NCBI GenBank assembly: GCA_900317795.1
Contig: ONIF01000006.1
Location: 1 to 23,505 of the forward strand
Source: an uncultured Eubacteriales bacterium
Lineage (GTDB): Bacteria; Bacillota; Clostridia; Oscillospirales; Acutalibacteraceae
Reading direction: 5' to 3'
Length of the DNA stretch: 23,505 nt
Part shown: in pieces, positions 6,550 to 14,512 of the stretch
Layout of the letters: each line of letters opens with the position of its first letter
How positions within the stretch are numbered: the first letter of the stretch is position 1
Position numbers and translations under genes: made by a program
Notes under the pieces: generated by a model
The model's input: only the letters and a program-made list of their open reading frames with translations
What the model was told of the DNA's origin: nothing
The model's database searches: none

Positions 6550-7242
6550 ATGAAAAAGCTGTTGATATGTCTTATTGCAGGGGTTGTAGCAGTTTGTTTT
6601 ACAGGCTGCGATGAAAAGCTCGTTGAAAACAGTGAAAATATGAATTCTGTTTCTGAGCAGTCAGATATTGCCATACCCGAAAGAAATTATCTGGTGCTTG
6701 TCAACCGTACAAACAAACTGCCCGATCATTATGAAAAGTCGGTAAATATCATTGAGGGAAAGAATTTTTTTGGCGGAGCGTTCAGAATAGAAGAAGAAAC
6801 GTATGAACATTTTCTTGAATTAAGGGACAAAATGCTTTTGCAGGAAGTGCAGATAGAGATAAACCGTGCATATCTTGACGCAGATGAACAAAAGGACTTA
6901 ATTGAAGAATACACAAAAGAGTATGGCGAGGAATATGCATATAACTATCAGGGCGAGCCGAATTATTCCGAGAATCAGACAGGATTGGGAATAGACCTTG
7001 CATTGTACTTTGCAGGGGAAAAGATAGATAAAGATAAAGAACTTATGCAGACAGAAGCCATACTCAAAGAGATACATTCCGTAATGGCAGAGTACGGATT
7101 TATATTGAGATACCCCGAGGTAAAAGTGCAGACAACCGACTTCATGTATCAGCCTTGGCATATAAGATATGTGGGTGAAGAAGCCGCAAAAGAAATATAT
7201 GAACAGGGAATAACACTTGAAGAATACTTGTTGGGAGAATGA
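6550..7242 (+). CDS. Lipoprotein with degenerate VanY-type (M15B) D,D-carboxypeptidase domain
   Basis: A 230-residue secreted lipoprotein: basic start, hydrophobic stretch, and lipobox CFTGC with Cys20 (Phe at -3 is atypical). After a polar linker, residues 45-230 follow the VanY/DacY fold: NYLVLVNRTNKLP, then YSENQTGLGIDL (139-150), MAEYGFILRYP (179-189) and QPWHIRYVG (201-209). In active VanY-type peptidases these motifs read SEHQTGLAID and EPWHFRYVG, where His and Asp bind zinc, Glu is the catalytic base and the second His binds zinc. Here the first His is Asn142 and the Glu is Gln201, while Asp149 and His204 remain. It is probably inactive and may bind peptidoglycan or stem peptide instead. 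It lies one base after the lgt-like gene and overlaps mtnN by four bases. Confidence 0.85.
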   Translation: MKKLLICLIAGVVAVCFTGCDEKLVENSENMNSVSEQSDIAIPERNYLVLVNRTNKLPDHYEKSVNIIEGKNFFGGAFRIEEETYEHFLELRDKMLLQEVQIEINRAYLDADEQKDLIEEYTKEYGEEYAYNYQGEPNYSENQTGLGIDLALYFAGEKIDKDKELMQTEAILKEIHSVMAEYGFILRYPEVKVQTTDFMYQPWHIRYVGEEAAKEIYEQGITLEEYLLGE

Positions 7243-7943
7243 AAATGATAGGGATAATAGGAGCAATGGAAATAGAGGTCAGCGGAATTATTGCCAATAT
7301 GACCGATATAAAGAATGAAATAATAAGCGGAAGTGCCTATACAAGCGGAAAAATTGACGGTAAAGAATGTGTTGTCGTCAAGTGCGGGATAGGCAAGGTA
7401 AATGCAGCGGTAGCGGCACAAACACTTATTTTAAAGTACAAACCCGATATGATAATTAACACGGGGGTAGGCGGAAGTACGAGCCTTAATACGCATATAG
7501 GCTATGTAGTGATAGCGGAGAACGTCATACAGCATGACATGGACACTACTGCAATAGGCGATAAAAGAGGAACTGTATTTCTGCCCGAGGGGAATATAGA
7601 TTATATTCCATGCAGTAAAGAAGTGGTACAGAAACTTGAAAAGGCTTGTGAAAACATAGGTGAAACGCATTATGTAAAAGGTACTGTTGCGACAGGTGAC
7701 CAGTTTATAACGGGAAATGCAAGACGTTCTGCATTGAATGAAGATTTCAATGCAATGGCGTGTGAAATGGAGGGCGGAAGTATCGGACAGGTATGCTATT
7801 TAAATAAAGTGCCGTTTGGAATAATCCGTGCCATATCGGACAGCATGAGTGAAGAAGATGACGCTGTTGAATACAGTATATTCAGTAAGACAGCCGCCAA
7901 AAAATCAATAGAAATAATTATTGAGTTCGTTAAAAACAGTTAA
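7239..7943 (+). CDS. mtnN: 5'-methylthioadenosine/S-adenosylhomocysteine nucleosidase
   Basis: A 234-residue cytoplasmic enzyme that splits MTA and SAH into adenine plus the thioribose or ribosyl-homocysteine product; it feeds methionine salvage and, where LuxS exists, AI-2 formation. The family signature is complete: IGIIGAMEIEVSGI with the catalytic Glu at residue 13, GIGKVNAAVAAQ, NTGVGGS, HDMDTTAIG, TGDQFITG, the substrate-binding ACEMEGGSIGQVC, and AISDSM with the catalytic Asp. Length is standard. Its ATG overlaps the lipoprotein stop (ATGA), making it the last gene of the murE operon. A strong terminator follows. Its functional tie to the cell-wall genes is not obvious. Confidence 0.96.
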   Translation: MKMIGIIGAMEIEVSGIIANMTDIKNEIISGSAYTSGKIDGKECVVVKCGIGKVNAAVAAQTLILKYKPDMIINTGVGGSTSLNTHIGYVVIAENVIQHDMDTTAIGDKRGTVFLPEGNIDYIPCSKEVVQKLEKACENIGETHYVKGTVATGDQFITGNARRSALNEDFNAMACEMEGGSIGQVCYLNKVPFGIIRAISDSMSEEDDAVEYSIFSKTAAKKSIEIIIEFVKNS

Positions 7944-7949
7944 AACAAA

Positions 7950-7988
7950 AAGCCCGATTTCGTTATGAAAATCGGGCTTGTATTTTTT
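7950..7988. terminator. Bidirectional terminator between mtnN and gyrA
   Basis: An 11-bp perfect stem (7950-7960 with 7969-7979, core GCCCGATTT) has a T run on the plus side (7983-7988) and, on the minus side, a T-rich stretch (complement of 7939-7949). It separates the convergent genes. Confidence 0.9.
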
Positions 7989-10503
7989 ATTCGGTTGTAT
8001 TTTGGGATTGAATTTCGGTATTTTCATCGGTAATTTCATTATCATTTGTATCTTCTTCATGGGTAGCTCTGGCAACAGCCACAACTTTGCTGTCATCAGC
8101 CATTTTCATAATTTTGACACCTCTGCCGGTTCTTGCAACTACGGATATGGTCTTTGCAAAAACTCTTATCATAACACCGTTGTCCGACATAATGATAATA
8201 TCATCATCAAGGTCAACAGCCTTGATAGCGGCAACTTTGCCGTTTTTGGAAATCTTGTAGTTGTTGACACCCTGACCGGCTCTTGCATGGATAGGATATT
8301 CACTTTGAGGAGTAAGTCTGCCGAAGCCGTTTTCGGATATGGTAAAAACATAAGCACCATCTCTTAAAATAGACATACCGATAACTTCATCGTCATTCAA
8401 AAGTCTGATAGCCTTTACACCCTGAGAGGCTTTTCCCGAGGGGCGTATGGTATTTTCGGCAATATGCAGGGCTTTGCCGTTTGCAGTGGCAATCAGCAGG
8501 TCAGCATTTCCGTCGGTAAGGCGAACCCATGCCAATTCGTCACCCTCATTCAGCACAATAGCTTTTATACCGACTTTTCTCCTTGCGGAATGAAAATTGC
8601 CCGTAGCAATACGTTTGATAAGACCTTTTTTTGTCACCATGACAAGATACATACCTTCGTCGCCCGACTGAGGCATTTTTATCATTGAAGTAACCTTTTC
8701 ATCGGGAAGAAGCTGTACAAGATTATTGATATTCATGCCTTTTGAGGTACGGGAACTTTCCGGTATCTCGTAGCATTTCATTTTATAAACTCTGCCGAGA
8801 TTGGTGAATAATAGTGCATTGTCATGCGTATCACCGACAAACATATCAATAGGCACATCTTCGGCACGTCTGTTCATGCCCGAAATGCCACGTCCGCCAC
8901 GTCTTTGTGTTTTGTAGATGTCGGCTTTCTGACGTTTGAGGTAACCGAAATTTGTCATGGTAACAACGCATTCTTCATGCGGTATAAGGTCCTCAATATC
9001 CACTTCACCGCTGATACTTTCGATTTTAGTTCTTCTCTCGTCACCGAATTTCTGTTTTATGGCATTGAGTTCTTTTTTGATGATGTCATAAACTCTTTCG
9101 GGTTTATCGAGAATATCTTTGAAGTCATCAATTTTGGCAAGGAGGGCAAGAAGTTCATCTTCAATTTTTTCTCTTTCAAGCCCCGAAAGCTGTCTTAAAC
9201 GCATATCAACAATAGCCTGAGCCTGAATATCGTCAAGCCCGAAACGGTTGCAGAGATTTTGTTTTGCGGTTGCGGTATCGCTTGAAGAACGAATGATTTT
9301 GATAACTTCGTCAATGAAATCAATGGCGATTTTAAGACCTTCAAGAATATGAGCCCTTTCCTGAGCTTTTTTAAGGTCATACTTTGTACGTCTTGTAATA
9401 ACGTCAAACTGGAAATCAATGTAATTTTGAAGCATTGATTTAAGAGTGAGAATTTTAGGCTCGCCGTTGACGATTGCCAGCAGGATAATACCGTAGGTTA
9501 TCTGCATTTGAGAATTTTTATAAAGGTTATTGAGTACTATATTGGGAGAAGCCTCTTTTTTAAGAGAAATTTCGATATGCATACCGTTCCTGTCGGAATG
9601 GTCGTCAATATTGGAAATACCGCTGATTTTCTTATCTTTGACCATGTCGGCAATACTTTCAACTAGCCTTGCCTTGTTCACTTGGTAGGGGAGTTCGGTA
9701 ACGGCAATTTTAAATCTGCCGTTTTTGTCCTCGACAATTTCCGCTTTTGCACGCACGGTAATCTTGGCACGCCCTGTCGCATAAGCGGCTCTGATACCGC
9801 TTTTGCCCATGATAACGCCTGCTGTCGGGAAATCGGGACCTTTTATGTACTCCATCAATTCATCAAGAGTGGCATCGGGGTTGTCGATAAGACATTTAAC
9901 AGCGTCAACGACTTCGTTAAGATTATGCGGAGGGATATTGGTAGCCATGCCGACAGCGATACCCGTAGAGCCGTTTACAAGGAGATTGGGAAATCTGGAA
10001 GGCAATACAGAGGGTTCTTTTCTGCTGTCGTCATAGTTGGGAATGAAATCAACCGTTTCCTTGTCGATGTCGGTAAGCATTTCAACGCTTATTTTACTCA
10101 TTTTGGATTCCGTATAACGATAAGCTGCGGGAGGGTCACCGTCAACAGAGCCGAAATTTCCGTGACCGTCAACGAGGATATATCTCATAGAGAAATCCTG
10201 TGCAAGCCTTACAAGAGCGTCATAAACAGAGCTGTCACCGTGAGGGTGATAGCGACCGAGAACATTTCCGACAGTAGTGGCACATTTTTTATAGGGCTTG
10301 TCGGGAGTAAGATTATCTTCATACTGTGAATAGAGTATTCTTCTGTGGACAGGCTTCAAGCCGTCACGGACATCGGGCAATGCACGTGACACGATAACGG
10401 ACATTGAATAGTCAAGGAAAGATTTTTTCATCTCTCCCTCTATGTCAACGGGAATAATTTTTGAAATCTGAGGATTTTGCTGGTTGTTCAAGATATTCTG
10501 CAC
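7987..10503 (-). CDS. gyrA: DNA gyrase subunit A
   Basis: Gyrase A of 838 residues; with GyrB it introduces negative supercoils using ATP. Seen: the N-terminal breakage-reunion domain (about 30-500) with the active Tyr130 in AAYRYTE, the quinolone-pocket stretch HPHGDSSVYD with Ser91 and Asp95 (E. coli 83 and 87) unaltered, and GyrA-box QRRGGRG (533-539), which marks gyrase rather than topoisomerase IV. The C-terminal beta-pinwheel repeats follow, and the tail is acidic. Start: GTG 10503 lies directly on the AAGGGG ribosome site, so TTG 10491 (four codons later) is a real alternative. It is separated from gyrB by two small genes, unlike the common adjacent gyrB-gyrA order. Confidence 0.97.
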   Translation of the reverse strand: MQNILNNQQNPQISKIIPVDIEGEMKKSFLDYSMSVIVSRALPDVRDGLKPVHRRILYSQYEDNLTPDKPYKKCATTVGNVLGRYHPHGDSSVYDALVRLAQDFSMRYILVDGHGNFGSVDGDPPAAYRYTESKMSKISVEMLTDIDKETVDFIPNYDDSRKEPSVLPSRFPNLLVNGSTGIAVGMATNIPPHNLNEVVDAVKCLIDNPDATLDELMEYIKGPDFPTAGVIMGKSGIRAAYATGRAKITVRAKAEIVEDKNGRFKIAVTELPYQVNKARLVESIADMVKDKKISGISNIDDHSDRNGMHIEISLKKEASPNIVLNNLYKNSQMQITYGIILLAIVNGEPKILTLKSMLQNYIDFQFDVITRRTKYDLKKAQERAHILEGLKIAIDFIDEVIKIIRSSSDTATAKQNLCNRFGLDDIQAQAIVDMRLRQLSGLEREKIEDELLALLAKIDDFKDILDKPERVYDIIKKELNAIKQKFGDERRTKIESISGEVDIEDLIPHEECVVTMTNFGYLKRQKADIYKTQRRGGRGISGMNRRAEDVPIDMFVGDTHDNALLFTNLGRVYKMKCYEIPESSRTSKGMNINNLVQLLPDEKVTSMIKMPQSGDEGMYLVMVTKKGLIKRIATGNFHSARRKVGIKAIVLNEGDELAWVRLTDGNADLLIATANGKALHIAENTIRPSGKASQGVKAIRLLNDDEVIGMSILRDGAYVFTISENGFGRLTPQSEYPIHARAGQGVNNYKISKNGKVAAIKAVDLDDDIIIMSDNGVMIRVFAKTISVVARTGRGVKIMKMADDSKVVAVARATHEEDTNDNEITDENTEIQSQNTTE

Positions 10504-10510
10504 CCCTTAT

Positions 10511-10553
10511 CTAATTCATAATTCATAATTCATAATGCATAATTATGAGTTAA
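10511..10553. repeat. Heptamer array upstream of gyrA
   Basis: Five 7-bp units at 10513-10547: AATTCAT three times, then AATGCAT and AATTATG. The two ends are inverted copies (TAATTCATAATT at 10512-10523 against the complement of 10541-10552, 11 of 12), so a hairpin can form in the gyrA leader region. Confidence 0.75.
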
Positions 10554-10572
10554 GCGAGTTTTTTTGTAAAAG

Positions 10573-10983
10573 TCATTCTATGGAATTCAACATCTTTTCA
10601 AAAAGCTGTTGATTAAATTTTTTCATATTAAGCGGTCTTAACGTATCGGAATTGACAAAGCCGTGAGTAGTCGAGCCTTCCGCCATCAAAACACCGTCAA
10701 GCAGGACTTTATAGCCAAACTGTATTCTCGAAACGGTGAGTTTTATAACGGAGGTCTGTATAATAACCTCATCTTCATAGTGAATAGGTTTTATATATCT
10801 GCAATCAAGAGCGGAAAGCGGTAACATAACACCATCTTTTTCAAGCTGACTGTAACCGATACCAAGCATTTTGATAAAATTTGTTCTGCCGACCTCAAAC
10901 CACACGGGATATACAGAGTGGTGAATAATGCCCATTTGGTCAGTTTCGGCATAACGTGCGGTTATAGGAGTTTCATTTATCAT
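10573..10983 (-). CDS. YbgC/FadM-type acyl-CoA thioesterase
   Basis: A 136-residue hot-dog-fold protein. The start ITARYAETDQMGIIHHSVYP carries the 4HBT/YbgC signature, with Asp15 in the position of the catalytic aspartate, followed by WFEVGRTNFIKMLGIGYSQL. Such enzymes hydrolyse acyl-CoA or acyl-ACP thioesters; the substrate cannot be read from sequence. ATG 10983 is chosen because GAGG precedes it at good distance and the homologous region starts there, although the frame is open to 11034 through a heptamer array. It sits between the YcxB-like gene and gyrA in the replication cluster, probably a passenger. Confidence 0.9.
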   Translation of the reverse strand: MINETPITARYAETDQMGIIHHSVYPVWFEVGRTNFIKMLGIGYSQLEKDGVMLPLSALDCRYIKPIHYEDEVIIQTSVIKLTVSRIQFGYKVLLDGVLMAEGSTTHGFVNSDTLRPLNMKKFNQQLFEKMLNSIE

Positions 10984-11025
10984 AGTTTTCAACCTCTTTT
11001 GAATAAATTGTTGAAAGAAAAAATC

Positions 11026-11060
11026 ATTGCACATTGCACATTGCTAACTGCTAATTGCTA
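11026..11060. repeat. Heptamer array overlapping a gene end
   Basis: Five 7-bp units (ATTGCAC twice, then variants such as ATTGCTA). The last ten bases overlap the 3' end of the 11051-11755 gene, so its final residues (Ile-Ser-Asn) and stop are read from repeat sequence. Confidence 0.75.
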
Positions 11061-11755
11061 ATTTCCTCCGGCATTGTTCCCGAAAGGAGAATGGCTTTGA
11101 TTTCGTTATAGACTTCGGGTTCAATGACTCTTTCGGGAATAGCAAAACTCCTGTCATCATCATATATCATGATAATGCCGTCAAACTCTGCAATTTCAGC
11201 TTTTCCGTCAAGTTCGACAGACCAAGCCCCGTCATCTTTTCCGATATCTATGTGCGTAGGATAGATTTCGGCATCAATATTTTTACCGTCAGCCATGATT
11301 TTAGCAAGGTTTTTCATGTGAAAATGCGGTACAAGCCATATTACAGCCACCATAGCAAAACACAATATGCCGAAAAACAAGTTATAAACATTGTATTGTG
11401 AATTTGTTAAAAAGTATGTCAGCAGGAAAATCACTCCTGCAAGTGCAAATATAACGGTCTGTAAAACAGCACGTTTGCCCTTTGTTTTATAGAGCCTGCT
11501 GTGATACAGGCATTTATACATTTCGTTCTCCGTAAGGGAATATGAAATTTTTATTCCCGTTTCGGGAATTTCATATTCTTCTGCATCGTCATCGGCAACA
11601 AGTTCGGATTCAGAGCCGTCCCAATCGGGATTTTCGTCATTATTGCGGTTATTTTCGATTATTTCAAGCTCATGTGATATGTCATCAATAAGCTGTTCAT
11701 CTCTATGTTCTTCAATTTCATTCCGCCCTTGCGGGTGGACAGGTTCATCTTTCAT
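11051..11755 (-). CDS. Membrane protein with YcxB-like C-terminal domain
   Basis: A 234-residue protein. Residues 1-65 are hydrophilic and very acidic (Glu/Asp-rich). Residues 66-95 (IKISYSLTENEMYKCLYHSR) and the two following membrane spans (about 97-116 and 123-143) resemble YcxB-like proteins, which often carry such a lead-in before two helices and then a small beta-rich cytoplasmic domain (here about 150-225, with GAWSVELDGKAEIAEFDGII). The function of that family is unknown to me. GGGAG lies before the ATG. The gene follows gyrB after a 230-bp gap holding an inverted-repeat element and parS. The C-terminal residues come from a heptamer array, so the original end may have differed. Confidence 0.75.
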   Translation of the reverse strand: MKDEPVHPQGRNEIEEHRDEQLIDDISHELEIIENNRNNDENPDWDGSESELVADDDAEEYEIPETGIKISYSLTENEMYKCLYHSRLYKTKGKRAVLQTVIFALAGVIFLLTYFLTNSQYNVYNLFFGILCFAMVAVIWLVPHFHMKNLAKIMADGKNIDAEIYPTHIDIGKDDGAWSVELDGKAEIAEFDGIIMIYDDDRSFAIPERVIEPEVYNEIKAILLSGTMPEEISN

Positions 11756-11788
11756 TCATTATCTCCCTTTTATTTTGTTTTACAAAAA

Positions 11789-11804
11789 TGTTTCACGTGA
11801 AACA
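11789..11804. promoter_or_regulatory. parS centromere site (copy 2)
   Basis: TGTTTCACGTGAAACA, identical to the copy at 1034 and an exact ParB-site consensus. Flanking A and T runs extend the palindrome to 26 bp (11784-11809). It is about 5.8 kb from oriC, just upstream of the YcxB-like gene. Confidence 0.95.
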
Positions 11805-11810
11805 TTTTTT

Positions 11811-12002
11811 AATCAGACATCAAGATTTTTATAAGAGTGGAGTTTGGAGAGTGGAGAGTGAAGCTGTCATTTTCTCTCACTGTATTTCCAAATGCCCACT
11901 TTAAAAAATTTTTTTAACCATTTTAGGCAGAAAAGTTGAAAGTCTGCAATCACTCCACTCTCAACTCTCCACTCTCCAAACTAAATCAAACATCAAGATT
12001 TT
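11811..12002. mobile_element. MITE-like element with heptamer inverted ends at the gyrB stop
   Basis: Inverted arms of 7-bp units (left 11835-11862, such as GAGTGGA; right 11951-11985, such as CTCTCCA) enclose an 88-bp AT-rich core. The outermost 20 bp match 19 of 20 (11840-11859 against the complement of 11964-11983). The whole lies between 19-bp direct repeats, 11811-11829 and 11984-12002, with one mismatch. The right copy encodes the last residues and stop of gyrB; the left looks like a duplicated gyrB end. No transposase is encoded. Confidence 0.6.
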
Positions 12003-13929
12003 GAACATATTTAGCGTTTTTCTCTATAAATTCACGTCTTGGTTCAACTTTGTCGCCCATAAGAATAGTGAAAACTTCATCAGCAGCAGCAGCGTCTTCC
12101 ATTTCAACACGAAGCATAATTCTTGTTGAGGGGTCCATAGTAGTTTCCCAGAGCTGGTCGGAGTCCATTTCACCAAGACCTTTATATCTTTGAATTTCAT
12201 ACTTTCCGCCAAGCTCAGACATAATTTTATCACGTTCAGTGTCGGAATAGGCGTAGTGATGTTCTTTGCCTTTGGTAATGCGGTAAAGAGGAGGCTGTGC
12301 GATATACACATGACCTTCTTCAATCAAAGGACGCATGAAACGGAAAAAGAATGTAAGCATGAGAGTGCGTATATGAGAGCCGTCAACATCGGCATCAGCC
12401 ATAATGATAATTTTGCCGTAACGGAGTTTGGAAAGGTCTATTTCGTCACCGATACCGCAGCCGAGAGCAGTTATGACGGGCATCAATTTATCATTGCCAT
12501 AGACACGGTCAAGGCGTGCTTTTTCGACATTGAGCATTTTGCCCCAAAGAGGGAGAATAGCCTGAAAACGTCTGTCACGCCCACCTTTTGCAGAGCCGCC
12601 TGCAGAGTCGCCCTCAACTATGTAAATTTCGGTTTCCTCCACATTTCTGGATTGGCAGTCGGCAAGCTTTCCGGGAAGTCCTGCACCCTCCATAGCGGTT
12701 TTTCTTCTGGCAAGGTCACGGGCTTTTCTCGCAGCGTCACGGGCTTTTGCAGCCATGAGAGCTTTTTCGAAAATGGCTTTTGCGGTTGCGGGATTTTCTT
12801 CAAGGTACTGTTCAAGTTTTTCGCTGACAAGCTTATCAACGAGTGTACGGACAGAAGTATTGCCGAGTTTGGCTTTTGTCTGACCTTCGAACTGGGCTTC
12901 TTTAAGCTTTACGCTGATAACGGCAGTAAGACCTTCACGAACATCTTCACCGCTTAAATTTTTGTCGTTTTCCTTGAGAATGTTGAATTTACGGGCATAG
13001 TCGTTCATCACTTTCGTCAAGGCACGTTTAAAGCCGTCAACATGAGTACCGCCGTCATTTGTATGGATATTGTTTGCAAAAGAGAGGAGGAGTTCATTGT
13101 AGCTGTCGTTGTATTGCATGGCAATTTCTGCTGAGGCAGTATCATCGTCATTTTTAGCCTGAAAATAGATAATATCGGGGTGAATGACATCAAGAGAGCG
13201 TTTTTTATGGATATACTCAACGAAGCTTGACACACCGCCCTCATAGCAGAAGTTTTCGGATTGTATATTATCGCTGTCACGTTCATCGGTAAGCTGTATA
13301 TTAACTCCTGCATTAAGGAAAGCCTGTTCACGCAGACGAGTTGCAAGAGTTTCATAGTCATATATTTCGGTTTCGGTGAAAATAAGCGGGTCGGCTTTGA
13401 AAGTGACGGTAGTGCCCGTATCGGAAGTTTCACCGATAATCGCAAGGTCTGAAACGGTTTTTCCACGTTCAAAACGCTGTTGATAAATATTTTTGCCGTC
13501 GCAGACTTCAACCTCGGTCCATTCGGAGAGGGCATTGACAACAGAAGCACCCACGCCATGCAGACCGCCCGAAACTTTATATCCGCCTCCACCGAATTTA
13601 CCGCCTGCATGGAGGACAGTAAAAACGACTGTAACGGCAGGAATGCCGAGTTTGGGCTGAATGCCTACGGGAATTCCACGCCCGTTGTCTTTTACACGGA
13701 TAATATCGCCTTTGAGTATGGAAACCTCGATTTTTGAGCAGTATCCGGCAAGAGCCTCATCAATGGAGTTGTCAACAATTTCATATACAAGATGGTGAAG
13801 ACCTCTGGGACCTGTCGAGCCTATATACATACCGGGGCGTTTTCTGACAGCTTCAAGACCTTCAAGAACCTGTATTTCATTTGCATCATAATTTTGAGTT
13901 GTCTGGGAAATATCGTTTACTGTATCCAT
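11986..13929 (-). CDS. gyrB: DNA gyrase subunit B
   Basis: Gyrase B of 647 residues, the ATPase half of gyrase. The GHKL ATP site is shown by YEIVDNSIDEAL (49-60, with Glu50 and Asn54), KDNGRGIP (80-87) and GGLHGVGASVVNALS (121-135). The transducer domain follows. The TOPRIM domain has EGDSAGGSAKGGRDR (439-453) and DADVDGSHIR (512-521), which bind Mg2+, then IQRYKGLGEMD and the GyrA-contact region ending in KNAKYVQNLDV. Length fits the short Firmicute GyrB without the enterobacterial insert. GGGTGG precedes the ATG. It lies downstream of a zinc-ribbon membrane gene; the stop codon falls within one copy of a 19-bp direct repeat. Confidence 0.97.
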   Translation of the reverse strand: MDTVNDISQTTQNYDANEIQVLEGLEAVRKRPGMYIGSTGPRGLHHLVYEIVDNSIDEALAGYCSKIEVSILKGDIIRVKDNGRGIPVGIQPKLGIPAVTVVFTVLHAGGKFGGGGYKVSGGLHGVGASVVNALSEWTEVEVCDGKNIYQQRFERGKTVSDLAIIGETSDTGTTVTFKADPLIFTETEIYDYETLATRLREQAFLNAGVNIQLTDERDSDNIQSENFCYEGGVSSFVEYIHKKRSLDVIHPDIIYFQAKNDDDTASAEIAMQYNDSYNELLLSFANNIHTNDGGTHVDGFKRALTKVMNDYARKFNILKENDKNLSGEDVREGLTAVISVKLKEAQFEGQTKAKLGNTSVRTLVDKLVSEKLEQYLEENPATAKAIFEKALMAAKARDAARKARDLARRKTAMEGAGLPGKLADCQSRNVEETEIYIVEGDSAGGSAKGGRDRRFQAILPLWGKMLNVEKARLDRVYGNDKLMPVITALGCGIGDEIDLSKLRYGKIIIMADADVDGSHIRTLMLTFFFRFMRPLIEEGHVYIAQPPLYRITKGKEHHYAYSDTERDKIMSELGGKYEIQRYKGLGEMDSDQLWETTMDPSTRIMLRVEMEDAAAADEVFTILMGDKVEPRREFIEKNAKYVQNLDV

Positions 13930-13963
13930 TTTTCCACCCTTTCACAGAAATATGTTGAAAACT

Positions 13964-14512
13964 TTATTTATTTTCGTTTTTATTTTCATCTTCATTCAAG
14001 CCGAAAAGTATTTGGGTATTTGAAATTTCCTTTGGGAGAGTTTCATCAATAGTTCCCGTATTTTCGGCAATTTTCTTATCGGCATTATTTTTGGCGAGCA
14101 TAAATTTTTGAGAGAAGTCGTTTTCGACATCAAGCCTGACGGGCTTGGGAGATTTGGGCTTTTTCTCAAAAACACGCTTGGGCATTCTTTTCATGGGGTA
14201 TATTTTGTCATTAAAAGGCTCAAGCTTGATAAAGAAAGGGGTTGCAAGGTAGAACACAACAAACGGCATCACTACCCATAAAATATTTTTTAAATCTCCA
14301 TGGTCACCGAACATGGAAAAGAGGAGTACGAGAAGAACTCCCAGCACGCACACAAACGCAGCAAGTGCAGATAAACCCGAATGTATGATAACATTGGAGG
14401 TACACTGGCACTTATAGCAATAGTATTCACCTTTTTTCTTTATAAGCATAGCTCCGGGATAAGATATCTTTTTTCCGCAGTAAGGACATCTTGTCAGAAG
14501 TGTATTTGACAT
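13964..14512 (-). CDS. Zinc-ribbon membrane protein of unknown function
   Basis: A 182-residue protein. The N-terminus has two CxxC pairs (Cys9/Cys12 in CPYCGKK and Cys32/Cys35 in YCYKC), a zinc ribbon. Two membrane spans follow (about 46-67 and 76-94), then a basic stretch (PMKRMPKRVFEKKPKSPKP) and an acidic, Asn-rich tail. The frame is open to 14569, but ATG 14512 has AAGGGTG at proper distance and puts the zinc ribbon at the start. An extended -10 promoter (14535-14540) lies directly upstream, so this gene and gyrB can be transcribed apart from dnaA. I do not recognise a named family; the place between remB and gyrB gives no clear function. Confidence 0.8.
   Translation of the reverse strand: MSNTLLTRCPYCGKKISYPGAMLIKKKGEYYCYKCQCTSNVIIHSGLSALAAFVCVLGVLLVLLFSMFGDHGDLKNILWVVMPFVVFYLATPFFIKLEPFNDKIYPMKRMPKRVFEKKPKSPKPVRLDVENDFSQKFMLAKNNADKKIAENTGTIDETLPKEISNTQILFGLNEDENKNENK

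Noticed and set aside
9682..10329. 215-residue plus-strand open frame opposite gyrA
   Set aside because: It lies wholly antisense to the conserved gyrA N-terminal region, has no recognisable domain and no good ribosome site; a shadow frame.
10382..10391. GCACGTGACA as a possible parS
   Set aside because: Only one side fits partly; it encodes conserved GyrA residues (SRALPD region).
12190..12957. 255-residue plus-strand open frame opposite gyrB
   Set aside because: Fully antisense to conserved gyrB sequence; low-complexity, Phe-rich translation typical of a shadow frame.
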